Origin: Perilla frutescens
Taxonomy: Eukaryota > Streptophyta > Magnoliopsida > Lamiales > Lamiaceae
Direction of reading: 5' to 3'
DNA: 64,000 nucleotides
Assembly (NCBI GenBank): GCA_026008535.1
Contig: BRKX01000018.1
Location: 44,695,588-44,759,587 of the forward strand
A program made the translations under genes and the position numbers. Positions within the stretch are counted from its first letter, which is position 1. Every line of letters begins with the position of its first letter. Of this stretch, positions 32,229-46,037 are shown one piece after another. Below the pieces are notes generated by a model. The model saw only the letters and a list, made by a program, of their open reading frames with translations. It had not been told where the DNA came from and made no database searches.

Positions 32229-34020
32229 TCAGATTTCATTTTTTTATCTTTTTATATTTTGATCCAATTTCTACGCAAATTGATTTCTCTTTCTTTCTCC
32301 TTATTTTTCACTTATCGTTTCTTTTCTCTCACCGCTTTCTTCATTTTTTTTTGCTCCTTAGGTTCATCATTTTTCTGATATCGATATACGGCATGTTTTT
32401 TTTTCCTCCTTAGTTTCATCGCTTTCATGATATCGATCAACGGCATGTTGACGGAATCATTTTTTTTTTGTAACTTTTCTGTGGTGCCCAACAATTTTTT
32501 TTATCGTTCTTACCTTTGTTGGTTCTATCCTTCTCCTGTGCCATGATGTTGTCAATTTTTTTTCCTATTGGAACAACCGCCTCATCCTACATAAATCAAA
32601 GATGTTTCATGAATCGGTGATGGCAGCGCATTTAGAGAGACAAATTTTTTCCGTATTTTTTTAGTTTTTTCATGAATTTCATGAATGCGTGTTTCCCAAG
32701 ATTTTCTAATTTGATGTTGTAGATTAATGTTGAGCGATGTTACGAGTTATTAGCAAAAAGTGGATTATTTGTTTGGATTATGAGAGCAGTGAGACAACTC
32801 ATGCTTGGGATTTTTATATTACATGTAACTATATTTTTGTTTTTTTCATTTTTTCCTTTGAAGAAATTAATGATACACTGATGTTTGAATGTGAGGAATT
32901 ATTTGTTTGCAATGAAAATTCGAAAATAAGTACATCATTAGTCTCATTAATGTTGATAACTATATTTTCTTACATTTGATATATTTTGTTGATCTACATA
33001 AAAAAACAAATGACCACATGCTTGGAGCGCAATGTTCAGAATTTGGCAGAAAGTAGATTATTTGTTAGGAGAGCAGTGAAACAATACATCATACATATAT
33101 GGTTGGGAATTTTCATATTCAAAATTTGAAGCAAATTTGTGGGAATGAAGTGAAGGCTGATCAGTTTGAAAGATGATCACATTTGAATTGATAGGATTAA
33201 AAACGACTTACAACACTCTCCCCTCTTTAGAATGGTGAATTATCAAGCGGGGCGTGACAGTTTTAAAAATTATATAGATATAACGTATCTGATTACTGAA
33301 AGAAATTTCATATTTCGTTTATGAGTCAGTATCTCGCTTGTATAGTAAGTCGGGTTTCGAATAAGGTTTGAATCCAACTTTGATGCAATATCTTTGATAT
33401 ATAGCAGCGTTTTGAATCCAACTTATCTAGTTAAAATGTTAGGCGAAGGCTATTGTAATAGATTAACATGCTTGAGGAGTATTATAATCGTAATGTTGCA
33501 GATTTCTAGTTGATATCATAATTGCAAAAATTCACTACACAAGAAAAACTTCAAACAACAAATACTGATACAGATCAAGAATACCACCGAACCAAACCCA
33601 TTCTTCCACCCATCAGGCGCCACCCTTTTTCATGAAAGAACTAAAGAAATACGAAAAAAACTTGCGTCTTATAGTTGCGCTGTCACCAATTCATGCAATA
33701 TCTTTGATTTATGTGGGTTGCAGCAGCCGCTCCAGATTCTAATAGAAAAAAAATTTGACAACTTCACGGCACAGGAGAAGAAAAGAACCGACAAAGACAG
33801 TAATGATAACAAAAATTGTTGGGCACCGCAGAAAAATTACAAAAAAAAAACATGTCGTTGATCGATATCAGAAAAACGATGAATCTAAAGAGGAAAAATA
33901 TGAGGAATAAAGCGGTGAGAGAAAAGAAACGATCGGTGAAAAAATAAGGAGAAAGAAAGAGAAATCAATTTGCGTAAAAATTGGATCAAAATATTAAAAG
34001 AGAAAAAAATTGAAATCTGA
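32229..34020. mobile_element. Mutator-like element with long inverted ends (unit 2)
   Basis: Same structure as 11366-13157. T at 33712 (C in unit 1), in the right inverted arm. Confidence 0.65.
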
Positions 34021-34191
34021 CCTGGATTTAGTCGCTCACAAGGGCGCTCAAGAGGAGCGCTCAGCATATCAAAACTGTGTGTGTGTGTGTGTGTGTGTGT
34101 ATATTTTCACACGTTCCCATATATGTATATATAATATAGTTCATGCGCACAACACACACATACATATATATGCATACTATATATATATATA

Positions 34192-34438
34192 GGATTTGGT
34201 TCAAATGAGAACGGTGCTTCATGTAGGAACGTGAGAACGGGCTTGTTTAGTGTAATTTTAGTGCTTTTCTTACTGTATTTTGATGCAATTTTTAATTTTT
34301 TTTTTACTGCTTTTCTTATTGTATTTTAGTGCTAGATGATTTAGCACCAAAATAAAATAAAAAAAGCACTGAAATTACACTAAACAAGCCCGTTCTCACG
34401 TTCTCACATGAAGCACTGTTCTTATTATAACCAACCCC
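34192..34438. mobile_element. Foldback MITE, 247 bp (unit 2)
   Basis: Same sequence as 13335-13581; the flanking TA tracts differ in length from unit 1. Confidence 0.75.
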
Positions 34439-34666
34439 ATATATATATATATATATACTTAATCACACACGCATACACATTCACGTAAATAGATGTTTTA
34501 TAATTATGCATGGCATGCATATATATACTTATATATATGTGTATGTATAGATATAAATTGTCTAGCATTATGTTATTTTTTAAATTATTAAAGTATTATG
34601 TTAATTAATTATTATTATATTAGGCGGCGCGCGGATATATTTAATACTTTCAAGTTCAAGTAAAGG

Positions 34667-36354
34667 TGTGATATTCTCCCGGAGAATATATGATCAAAAT
34701 ATTCGTTTATCCTTATTATGCATTTTATGCAGTTTATATGTGGAAATTATATGTTCGGCCTACGGGCTTGATACGATCTAAACAATTAATCTAGGACAAA
34801 TCTAGAGACGTAGCGGAAGACTTCTAAGAATTGAAACACGTTAACTAATGAAGGGCTTCAATCCGACTCAACAAAAACAGCTAAAAATACGATTAATCTA
34901 GACAACTAGAATACCTAGACAATGATACGAACTATGTAACACAATACCAAGGTAGGAAGGGATGGAAATCGGCGTATAGGGGCTATAATTTTAGGTGAAA
35001 GCCGTGTGTGACGATAATGAAGAAAGGCTTGGGTAGGTAGGATATGTTAAGGATCAAATGAACTTACGGATTGGATGGGACGAGGTAGGACTCGAACTCG
35101 AACTCATGGAATTGGTTGAGGCATGCGATGAGGGGCTGAATGGATGTCGTCGATATGGTGGTGGACGGATGAAGATATTGTGGCGAATCACAACCCGATA
35201 ATCTCATTGAATCTCAAACGTATCCAAGGTTGAAATCTCCAAGTTGATCTTCGATTAGCTAATACCGGTTAATCCCTCAAGTGGATTAAGCAATACCCTT
35301 GAGTAAGACTTAGATGTGCTAATTCTAAAAATGATAATTTTCTTGATGGAAAACAATCAAAAGAATATAAAAATTTGAGACACAATTGGATGCAAAAGCA
35401 AAATAACTTCAATAATGTCTAAAGTAACAATGTATCATGAAGCACCTATTTATAAGTCTCATAGGGCCGAAAATACTAGTCTATATGGCCGAAAATTGAT
35501 GCTCCAAAAAGAGATCCAACTAGACTAGGAAATTACCTAAACTAGAGTTCTATTTAAGGTAGAATTTGACTTAATTAAAACTTTAGTCAACAACTATAAC
35601 TATGACCGAAAATTACCCAAATAAATCAAATAAAATATGATCCAACTATAGTCTAAATTAAATAAAAATAACATTATAGTCTAAATAAAATCAACCCCTT
35701 AATTAAACAATTAGGGCTGAAAATCTGATCCACATGCACACACGATCACATCGACTTCTTCAACACATGCACACGTGCACTTCAACTCTTCAAGTTTAAT
35801 TTTCCATGGTGTGATCTTGATCTTCAATAGTTAAGAAATTAACTATCTTGGAGCTGCCTTTCTCGACTTCTTCATCTCCAACATCGAGCTTTCTTCGAAT
35901 TGTCACTTGCAAGTATGCTTGAAGCTTATTAGCTCTTGATCGAGTAATTGGTCCTTGAAATTGCAACTCCGGATCTTGATCTTTATTGTTGATAATGGCT
36001 TCATCAGGGCTGCAAGAAAAATTATTCAACCTACGGGTTGCATGTTCGGCCGACGGGCTGCAGGAAAAGTTACTCAACCTACGGGTTGCATGTTCGGCCT
36101 AAGGGCTGCAGAAAAATGATACTTTATATGCTATGTATTTATTGTTCATATTATATATAATCTGGATAAATGCAGTAATCCCACTGAGTTAATAGCACTC
36201 ACCCCAAAGTTATTATATTTTCAGGTTTATGAAGTTCGGGCGATGACGTGGAGATGGAGCGATGGTCAAGATTAATTAAATATTATTTTATTTTAAATAG
36301 CACTTCTGCTGTATAAATAAAATATTTATATTTATGAAATTTTGGGACGTCACA
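34667..36354 (+). mobile_element. Gypsy-type LTR with nested LTR (unit 2)
   Basis: TGTGA...TCACA ends and primer-binding site TGGTATCAGAG from 36357, as at 13808-15495. Confidence 0.75.
34769..36006 (-). mobile_element. Nested 1,238-bp solo LTR (unit 2)
   Basis: TGAT...ATCA bounded by GGGCT duplicates at 34764-34768 and 36007-36011; the reverse-strand GPITRSRA frame ends at 35796. Confidence 0.85.
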
Positions 36355-36651
36355 GTTGGTATCAGAGTGGGTCTACGTTTCTGTAGACTTGCCAAAAAAA
36401 TTGATTTATAAAAAAAAACCCATCATTTCATCTGCCGCATCGCGCCGAGAAAAGAGGTAAAAAAAAAGTTCGAGTTCTGCCAATGTTTATGGAATTATGA
36501 AATGTTTACGTATATTTTTTTAAGTCCTCATAATTAACTATAAGATTTTATGTTTAGATGTCTGGTTGAAAATTAGTACACAGGGTAAGGACTGGGAAAT
36601 TAGTAATAGTCGGTTGGGTTGCCTAATTTCTAAATACATAATAATTTTTTA

Positions 36652-36911
36652 CTTCATCCATTTCGTTTTGTTTGTTATTTTAGAATTTTATTCTAAAATT
36701 AACCGTTAATTTTTGGACTAATATATATCTCCCTTTTATATTACATAAAATTCTATTCATTTATATTTTCCTAAAAAGTTGAAAAAAATTTCTCTCTCCA
36801 TATATTTGTATGGTTGAATTTGAGAAAGAGGGTGTCAAAATATATAAAATAACAAATATTTTGACATAAAAGAAAAAATCTAAAATAACAAACAAAACGA
36901 AACGGAGGGAG
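36652..36911. mobile_element. Stowaway-like MITE (unit 2)
   Basis: Same 260-bp element with TA on both sides as 15793-16052. Confidence 0.88.
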
Positions 36912-38080
36912 TATTTGAGTTGCCGATTTCGTAACTTTATGTTGCACCTAATCTGCATGCGCTTTGTCTAACTTTTACGTGCTTTAATAATTTATATTTT
37001 TATCAAATATTTGAGTAAATATTTATTAATATAAGGTTAGAAACTTGGTCTCTAAAAGAATATTGTTGGCCATAAAATAATACCGATGTGATTTATAAAA
37101 CTTATCGGGAAATTCCAGGACTCCCGCATGGGCACGGGCCCCGAATTTTGTATTTTTTTATTATTATTATTTTGTAAATTATATTCTAACGACATAAATG
37201 ATGATATTAGTAGATGTTTGTTAGGTTGATCACCTTTTTTTTCTTGTTATGTAAATGATATTGGTATGTTTTTTAACATTATTATGTGGAAAAAAAAACC
37301 ACAACATTATTGTTTATGTAGTAAGAGATGAAACAAAACTGGAATTAAAATAATTAATATCTATTTATGGAGTAAGATATGTTCCCAAAATATTCTAAAA
37401 AATAAAATATAAAAACCGGGCACTATCGACTTTTCCAAATTATCACGGCCCTTATAAAATATGTTTGGGCCTTACATTCCATAGATTGGACTTTCAGAAG
37501 TGGTACTGGGCTTTTTAATGAATCGGGTCGGCCCTATTTTTCCATGAAAATTTAGCGGTGTTCTTTGACGGTCTTCTTTTCATTCTTGAAAATTTAAGAA
37601 TAGTGTCAAGTCTTACTCTTTCTCCATGTCTTGTGGTAGTCTTCCTTGATTCCCAGGTACTTGTTTTTATTCTTTTCTTTTCTTCTTTTTTTTTTACAAA
37701 TACAAATATGTACAAAAACTACATATTACAGATTATATATATATATAGACAAGAGTTCAAATGAGAACCAAAATCATATGTAGGAAATAGGAACTGATCC
37801 AAACCATCGGTTTAGTTATTTTGGACGTTCCAGATGCATCTTAAAAAATGGGGGCTAATTTGTAATTATTTTTTAATTGCTTTAAAACAAGGGTACAATA
37901 GTAATTCAAATTAACATTCCATATCAAATCACATCTTTTATGGAACGGTATATCTTGATGCAATATATTTTTTTTTTTACCTTTATTCTTATCTGTATTT
38001 CCATCGGTTCTTTTGATATTTATATTCATGTATCACATCTGCTTACAAGAAAAAAAAAATCAAAACGCAACCACCAAAAT

Positions 38081-38302
38081 CTAATAGTGATGTTCATGCT
38101 CAATCGTGGGCACAATTCTTGTCCCAAAACTAGTAAGAGCTCTAACATGGTCGACCATGGAAACCTGCAACGCTTCCTCCTCATAAGCCATTCTCTCTAT
38201 CTCCTCCATCCTCACCTTCTTCTTCGCGTTCACGATCAACGCCATCGTCAGCAAACTCAGCATAAACGCCCTCAACGCCGCTCCGATCACAAAATTATTC
38301 AT
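38081..38302 (-). CDS. Hypothetical small membrane protein, 73 aa (unit 2)
   Basis: Identical protein to 17220-17441; the longer upstream start would be 38407. Confidence 0.4.
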   Translation of the reverse strand: MNNFVIGAALRAFMLSLLTMALIVNAKKKVRMEEIERMAYEEEALQVSMVDHVRALTSFGTRIVPTIEHEHHY

Positions 38303-38789
38303 ATCGTTTGAATTTTTTTGATCATCTATTTGGATTACCAGTTGTTGTATCACAAGGGAAAATTTTAGATTGTACCTAGCTACCAAATTCTCGATCTGTT
38401 CTTTCAAGCTTTCTCAGTTTCGTTTATTGGCTCTGATGGAAGATCTAGGTGTTGTTTACAACACTATTGTTTATGGGAACACTATTGTTTATGGTTGTTC
38501 ATGTACGACTTCATGAACACGGAATGTGAATACTATTGTTTATAGGTGTTTACAATACTATTGTTTGTGGTTTTTTTTATCTATATTCGTTATGTTTTGT
38601 CAAAAGGTTTTTTTTATTAAATGATATGTTAAATGGTAGCAAAACTTTACGGTGTAGTTAGCATTATTCAATAAGATTGTTAGCATATATCATATGTAAT
38701 ATATAATAGCATAATTATGCCTTTCTACTAGATTCGTCGTTGAATTACGTTATTGGTAGAATATTTTTTGTTTAATCAAATTACATGAT

Positions 38790-39071
38790 TTGTATTACAT
38801 GCAAATGACAAGTATGAATGTTGATTCCTTATTCAGTGTTGTTGGACATTACATACCAGATTGCAATACAGATCTAAAGTTATTTATTGGTCAAAATTTA
38901 AAACTCTTGAAGAGGGTATTGAATTTTATATTGTTTATGCTAAAGCCAGTTATTTTAATATTTGACTTGGGACGACTAGAAAGTATGATCACGATGTTAT
39001 TCATTAGAGGTACATGTATTGCAATCGTGAGGGTGAAAAATTCAATTCCAGATGTTTGCTAGTTACAGGTA
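38790..39071 (+). pseudogene. FAR1-type domain fragment (unit 2)
   Basis: Same missing base and same two stops as 17929-18210. Confidence 0.7.
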
Positions 39072-39239
39072 AACAATTTACAAACATAAACACAAAACTT
39101 CGCTACTTTCAATAAAATCATTTGCTATTTGACAGTTAAATTTTTATTATTTACAACACATATGTTTGCTAATTACATATAAACAATTTTCTAACAAACA
39201 CACAAAAATTCGGTAAGTGGAGAGGCCCAAACCCATCAG

Positions 39240-39706
39240 GGTTGGGAGACATAATACACGTCTCCCTCAGTGTAAATAGAGGGAGGATGAGTGTATTTGA
39301 TGACATACGATCAGCCCCTCTCTGTCACACTTAATTCCCTAGGTTATCCATACAGTTTAGTAGTTTGTAGCCCACTCTACATCTAAACAGGTATCGGGAA
39401 TACAGTAGAAGATCGAGAAGTGTCACTACAGCCCCCTTAGGCGTCGATTACAGTAAGGAATAGCATGAGCTCGGCGTGTCTTCTACAGCAATGAGATTAG
39501 ACCTTTAATCTCGTCGTCAACCCTACAATCTATGTAAGTTGGTACATCGATTTAATTTTATTGCGCTGCGTTAATTCGATGTTCTTGCATAGTATGTTTA
39601 ACATGGTTATTTGCATCACACATAAAATCATGATTTGCATACGCACATTAGAATTATAGATTATCCGATTAGATCATGTGGGGCGTAATTCGATAAAACC
39701 CCAACA
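39240..39706 (+). mobile_element. Copia-like LTR end, primer-binding site follows (unit 2)
   Basis: As 18379-18845, with TGGTATCAGAGC from 39709. G at 39678 (A in unit 1). Confidence 0.6.
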
Positions 39707-40433
39707 ACTGGTATCAGAGCTAGGTTTTGGTATTAATATAGGATTAATTCTATGATTATGTTCAAAAATTGCATTAAATTTGAATGATAATTTTGAGCTT
39801 AAATTTTCAGATTTATTGCGTGATATTTTCGAGCATGTTGTAATTAGGATTTGATGAATTTTGATGTAGAATGTTCGAAATTCTTGTTCTAATTACATGA
39901 GTAATTTTCGTCCTACATGAAATATGAAATTAGATAATGTTCTTCATGAATTTCCAGATTTATTTCATGTGTCTTTTTTGAAAAATTGGTTCTCCAATTT
40001 TTGAAAATTTTGATATAATTTTTCCTTAATTTGATCCAAAATTTTCGGTCCTATTAGTATTGGATATGGAATAGATTTTGATGTTATCAAAATTTCCATA
40101 TCCTATACTAAGGGGGGGGTCGAAATTTGGAGATTAAAATTGGTTTATGGTAATTTTTTATCTTACCTTATTTTAATCCAAGATTGATCCAAAATAGAAT
40201 TTTAATTATCGTAGGTTTTTGAAGTGGATTAAAACTACCCTAATTTTAATTCTAGTAATTTTGGTATCTTGTAATATAATTTGGATGGTATTTTGACTTA
40301 TATCAAAGTTTCAAATTATTTTAATAAATTAAGGGAGTGGGGCGAAAATCTAGGGTTTAAAATTTTGAGGATTAATTTTTGACCTAGGTCGAAAATTTCC
40401 AGATTTTATTCCTTAGGTATTTTCAAAATTTTA

Positions 40434-40697
40434 AGATATAATTTGGTGGATAATTGTGATCAATTTCCAAATATTATCTTATAGTAATTTTTGAAATTAC
40501 TAAGATATACTTTGGTAGAAAATTTTAATTAATTTCCAAAGTTAATCTTAAGGATAAATTCGAATATGTTAAGATTTTATTTGGTAGATAATTATGGCTA
40601 ATTTCCAAATATGAGATCTTATGGATCTATTCAAAATTTAGTTGATTTAATTTGGTGGATAATTATTAATTAATTTCCAAATAAATCAAGTATTGAT
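40434..40697 (+). repeat. 69-71-bp tandem repeats (unit 2)
   Basis: Four units as at 19572-19835. Confidence 0.8.
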
Positions 40698-40922
40698 TTT
40701 CGAAAATCTTTAATTTAATTAAAGAGGTAATTTTCGAAAATTATGCATGCATAGATACCATGTGCTATTTTATGGATAACATTTAATTATGATAGTTGTA
40801 TCTGTAGATGGTATTTTTTGCAGGTGAAACCAACTATCGTGGCTTTTAATTTTATGTTGAATGTGATGTTTACTTTATGGTGAAAAAAACTCTAACTCAT
40901 GTAGGAGAAACAATAGACTGCC

Positions 40923-41146
40923 TTTTTTTTTTAAGGACAACAACTTAGGCCGATTTGAAAAAGAGGACAAATTTATTACGGGCTGAAATATAAGGACATT
41001 AACATTTAAGTGTTGCGTACGTAGTTCGTTCGGGCTGAAAATTGGCCTACGAATGCAATACTTAAATGTTAATATCCTTAAATTTCAGCCCGCAATAAAT
41101 TTGTCCTCTTTTCTAAATCGGCCTAAGTTGTTGTCCTTAAAAAAAA
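40923..41146. mobile_element. Foldback hairpin, 224 bp (unit 2)
   Basis: Same inverted arms as 20061-20284. Confidence 0.75.
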
Positions 41147-41749
41147 CTCTAACTTTATATATTAATATAATTATCCGTTTCAAAATATCTGTTCATTAAT
41201 AATCACAATCTTCACTATTACTAAATCCAAAAGCCAACTTGTAAATAAGTTGTAACCACTTGATTTTATCTACTGTATAGTTGGCCATGTGAGAGTTAGG
41301 TAGTGGAGTGAGATGTGTAGCGAAGGTACATTAATTAGGCAGATGGTGAATTATTGATGGATTAATATTTTCAAATTTCAATCCGATCATGATGGGGGAA
41401 TTAAGAGTAAGTAGTGAGATTATTGAGATGGGGTGATTAATTAGGCTGATGTTCGGTGGAGTGGGGATTGAGATGGATGGATTATATTAGGTATAAATTA
41501 ATTAGCAATACCGAATATGTTAGTTATGTTTATGTATTGCATTGCTACTCTCTTTTGTTTTGTTATTTCATGCATGCATTAATAAATGAAGTTTATTGAA
41601 AATTAATTTATAAATTATTATATGAAAAAGAATGGTGATACATGCATGATCTCGGGAGGAGTCTTATATTATTCAAATTTGAGAAATTTATAGCTAACCT
41701 ACCTTTCGGATCATAAATCATTTTTTTGTTTTGTGTAGTTAAACACTAA

Positions 41750-42386
41750 GAGCTTCTCCAAGAGGCTCTGTAAACAGCAGATGTGGAGTGAATAACCAAA
41801 ATTCCTTTCTCCAACAGACGCTTCACAGCTCGGTAGATTTAGCGGAGGTGAACGGTACCCCGGTTGATTAACCGAGGTACTGTTCATCTCGGTACCTTTT
41901 TCTTTTTTTTTTCTTTTTTTTGTTTTTTGTTTTTCATAATACAAATTAATTTATTTTGCGTATTTTTTTTATTTTCTATTAGATTTCTTCAATTGTTTGA
42001 AAATTATTTTATACATTAATTAAGTAAATGCTATTACATTAATTTAAAAATCTAACTAAACACAAAATACATAATTAATAAAAATAGAATTACATAAACA
42101 TTTAACAATACAAAGCCACAAATATATTAATAATCGATACAAAGCAACAATATATTACAATAAACAATACAAATGCATAATTAATATATATATATATATA
42201 ATCATATTTAATTAAATAATTCGATAAAAAAATTAAATTAATAGTAAAGAGTATAAAAAGGGAATATTCTATTGTAGGGTGAAATGTAGAGTGATGCTGT
42301 TGGAGATGAAAATTGAAAATCTGTAACTTTAACTGTAGTGTAGTGTAGAGTTAACTGTATTCTGGTGAAAACTGTTGGAGATGGCC
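41750..42386 (+). mobile_element. Harbinger-like MITE (unit 3)
   Basis: As 20-658 with eight TA repeats in the internal microsatellite. Confidence 0.6.
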
Positions 42387-42903
42387 TAATTGTTTATGTC
42401 AAAAACAAAAACAAAACAAAATAAAAATCGAGTAGTGGGATTGAGATATGGGGTGATTAGGTAGAAATATAATTAGGCAAGAGTACGAATGTTAGGCTTG
42501 AATGTTCTATAATTGTAATTCATTTCTACTCTCCTCTATTTTGCTATTGCATGCATTAATTGATATTGTTCTTCATTTTGAAGAAATAATGGCCGAATCA
42601 AGAATTATACTTTTAAATTATCAACCCATCCTTCAATCCCAGATTGGGGAATTTAGAGTAAGTGGGATTGATTAAGGCGATCGATGCATGCCAAATGTTT
42701 AAGCGGTGTGGATTGATTACGCAGATGTGGGAGGTTATTACACGGTAGCGAAGTGGTGGTGAAAGTGGCGGAGCAGCTATATATGCCTATAAATATAACA
42801 TCAAACTCCGCCGTCATTCCACATCGATCCACTGATCCACCTCAATCATCTAAATCAAAATATCCCTTTCCTTTCTATCTAGCTTTCATCATATCGTTTC
42901 AAA

Positions 42904-43797
42904 ATGCAGCTGCAGCCAATATTCCTGCAGTTTCTGGTTCTTCTTTCATCTTCCACCACCCCTTTGGTGGTGCTGTCACAGTCACAGACCACCACCGCCG
43001 CCGCCAAAAGCGTATTCATTTTGGCGGGGCAAAGTAACATGGTGGGTATGGGTGGGGTAACAAACGGCATATGGGACGGAGTAGTTCCTCCCGAGTGCCA
43101 ACCCAATCCGTTAATTCTCCGTCTCAACGAGGACTTGGGGTTGAAGTGGGAGGAGGCCCGTGAGCCTCTCCACAAACTTTCTACCAACGACGGTTATGAT
43201 ATCTACGACGGGATAGGCCCCCGGCATGCCATTCGCGAACTCCCTGTTGAAAAGGGATCCGGCCATCGGCACCATCGGGTTGGTGCCCTGCGCGAAATTA
43301 GGGTCGCCAATCAGCTGGTGGAGCCGAGATTCCCCCAACTACAGCAGAATGCTGAGGCGGGCTCGGGCCGCCGTGAATGAGGGGGGCAGTCTTCGGGCCT
43401 TCCTATGGTATCAAGGGGAGTCCGACACCAAGAACATATCCAACGTGGAGGCATACCCGCGCCGGTTTGTGGAGCTGTTCAACAACGTTCGTGCCGATCT
43501 GCAGTCGCCTTCATTGCAGATCATTCAAGTGAGTAGTTCATCATTTGTTGATATATATATAATGAGTTTGAGTGATGAATTAAGATTTTGTTTGTGCAGG
43601 TGGCCTTGGCATCAGGCTTCAATGACAATTTTCAAGAAAGAATAAGGGAAGTTCAGTTGCAGACAGAGCTTCTTCCCAATGTGAAATGCGTCGATGCCGG
43701 CGGACTCCCACTCATTGAGCCTGATAAGCTGCATCTCACTACTGAGTCGCAAGTCAAGCTTGGAACGCTGCTAGCCGATGCATTCCTCCATGCATAA
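42904..43797 (+). pseudogene. SASA/DUF303 esterase with +1 frameshift (unit 3)
   Basis: Exon 1 42904-43528, intron 43529-43599, exon 2 43600-43797; five-C frameshift at 43218-43222. Confidence 0.85.
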
Positions 43798-44799
43798 ATT
43801 TATGTCCTTCATTTCTTTCTTAACTATATTATTGTAGGGGTGACAATTCATAGGTTATAATTCGATCGCCTAATTTATATATGTTGTATGAAGTTGTCTT
43901 TCTTATTATTTTATGTTACTCTCTCTATATCTTATTAATTTCTAATTGGAAAAAGTTGTTAACTTTGATATTATTTTAATACATTAAAAATTAAAATGTG
44001 ATCACTATGTACCTATACTCCATCATGGAAAGCTAGATGGAACTCACTTTTAATTAGGAAACACCCATCAATACATATACGAATTATGGGCAAGCATGAG
44101 GGCGATCAATTTTGAACTTACATCGTCTCATTTTGTGTTATTTTCTAACTCTTTCTTCTATATTTCATGAGTGTTTGACATCGACTAGTGCCGGTGTTCC
44201 AAAAGTAATTATTTTTCATTATGGTTGTAAGACACTAGATATAGAAATATCAATTCTTATTCTCTTGCTCCAGTTACCATTTGCAAAATTTCTAAAATGA
44301 ACGTAAGGAATTAGGATAACCTCCCCCCCCAAAAAAAAATAAAATAAAATCATGACCGTCCTTGAGTGTCATTCTTTTGGGAAGCTTGTGTTGAGGTGGT
44401 TAGTATTTTTGTTATCGATCTTTGGAGCATTTGGAAGTGGTTCTTCACTAATTGTAATATAATACTATATGTAGGTAGGAGGGACAAATTAAACAGACAA
44501 TTCTTATAATAATATTATATCTTATAGTTTTTGTTTAATGGCATGCATGTCATGTGTTATTTGTTGTATCAACCTAGCTAACCTTTGTTATTTTATGGTT
44601 GCTCCTTAATATGAGACAAATATTAATTTCGATAGATCATATATAAGTAATTAAGAAATTAAATGTTCATGCATGTTTGCTCGATGTGTATTAATTATAT
44701 GAAGTGGGGATGAATATATGCATGGGAGTTAATGACCCAATTAACATACAAATGTAATTAAGAGAAAAATAAATTATTATTTAATTTAATTTGTGATGT

Positions 44800-45162
44800 T
44801 TATTGTGGCGGCGATCCATCATCTACGAGTATAGCACAATGCCTATAAACAAGTTGAAGCTTATCAACTACACTTTGATTGTTCTTGCAATTGACGTTGT
44901 CGTCAAAAATGACTCTTGAGTCCTTGCAATCTTGTGAGAAGTGGGTAATAAAATCAAAGCAACACTGAGCTGACACACCAATTCGAACATCAACTCCTTG
45001 ACATAGAAGATCGTTAATTTTATCTTTACACTCCACACCCAAACCCTCCTGCAGACAACCTTTTTTGGGATCATTTATTGAATATTCACTAATTTTGGAT
45101 CCGTTAAGGATCGCCATACTCATTATGAGGGTTGTCACCATCATCTCAAATTTCAAAACCAT
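44800..45162 (-). CDS. Small secreted cysteine-rich protein (unit 3)
   Basis: Identical protein; shares the silent CCC Pro codon with unit 2 (G at 45067). Confidence 0.6.
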   Translation of the reverse strand: MVLKFEMMVTTLIMSMAILNGSKISEYSINDPKKGCLQEGLGVECKDKINDLLCQGVDVRIGVSAQCCFDFITHFSQDCKDSRVIFDDNVNCKNNQSVVDKLQLVYRHCAILVDDGSPPQ

Positions 45163-46037
45163 GTTAATTAATTCAAAGAAACAGCTCGCTCGCTTCGATA
45201 TTTGTTCTGATTTAATTTGGAGTAGTTTGTTATTTGCAATAATATATATAATTGCATTGTTTCGCTACTAGTGTTTATTTTTATAATAGAGATTGACTAG
45301 CTTGGTTGGTTTAAATTTATATAGGAGTTACCACTCAATTTAATTATCCATTAAAACTTAATTTAGGAGTTATAGAATGCCTCACATTTAATAAATAGTT
45401 TCTACTTTCTAGGACATGAAAAATTAAAGGGAAACGTGCAGTACTTATTTCCCAATATTATGGACATTATTCTCATCCGTGGATTTATTTTATTTTGGTT
45501 AGAACTCCAATTAAGTTGTATGACTACGAGGGAAAAAGTATATAATAAAATAATACTTTTATTTTAACTAGTACAGATAACGAGCGTTGCACATGTAGCC
45601 TATCATTAAACACCATAAAATCTTTAAAATCTGTAATATTAATAAATATTAATGGATAATTTTAGCAAAATATTATAATTATGCATAAATAATTTTGTAT
45701 AGCATGGTAAATTGAAAATTATATAAATTATTTGGGCATTCACATCAATAGTTGCATTTAAATTATATTTGTCAGAAATTTTATCTAAGATTTTGAAAGT
45801 GGTACAATATATATTAGAAATAGTTGATATTTACTTTGTACAATTAATTTTACGTGTGATTTTATAGAGGTTATGAATATGATAAAAAAATTTGTGATAT
45901 GTTTATAGTTATATTACTAATAAAGGAAAAAAATTCAAGTAACTAGTGCCTCAATAATTACACAGGATTGAATGACATGGATCTTTCTCGTTATTTTATG
46001 TTACTCTCTCTACATCTTGTTAATTCCTAGTCATAAC

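Larger units (their letters stand above)
20869..41730 (+). repeat. Tandem macro-repeat, unit 2 (20,862 bp)
   Basis: Near-identical to unit 1. Offsets to unit 1 step from 20,868 down to 20,857 and back up to 20,862, all at microsatellites and homopolymers. It has one private substitution that I noticed: G at 31393, which changes a Gln codon to Arg in the dead copia pol frame. It shares five substitutions with unit 3 against unit 1. Confidence 0.98.

Noticed and set aside
34010..34192. Cys/Val-rich 60-codon frame in unit 2, also seen in unit 3
   Set aside because: It is a translation of the TG and TA microsatellites and appears only because repeat length changes the frame.
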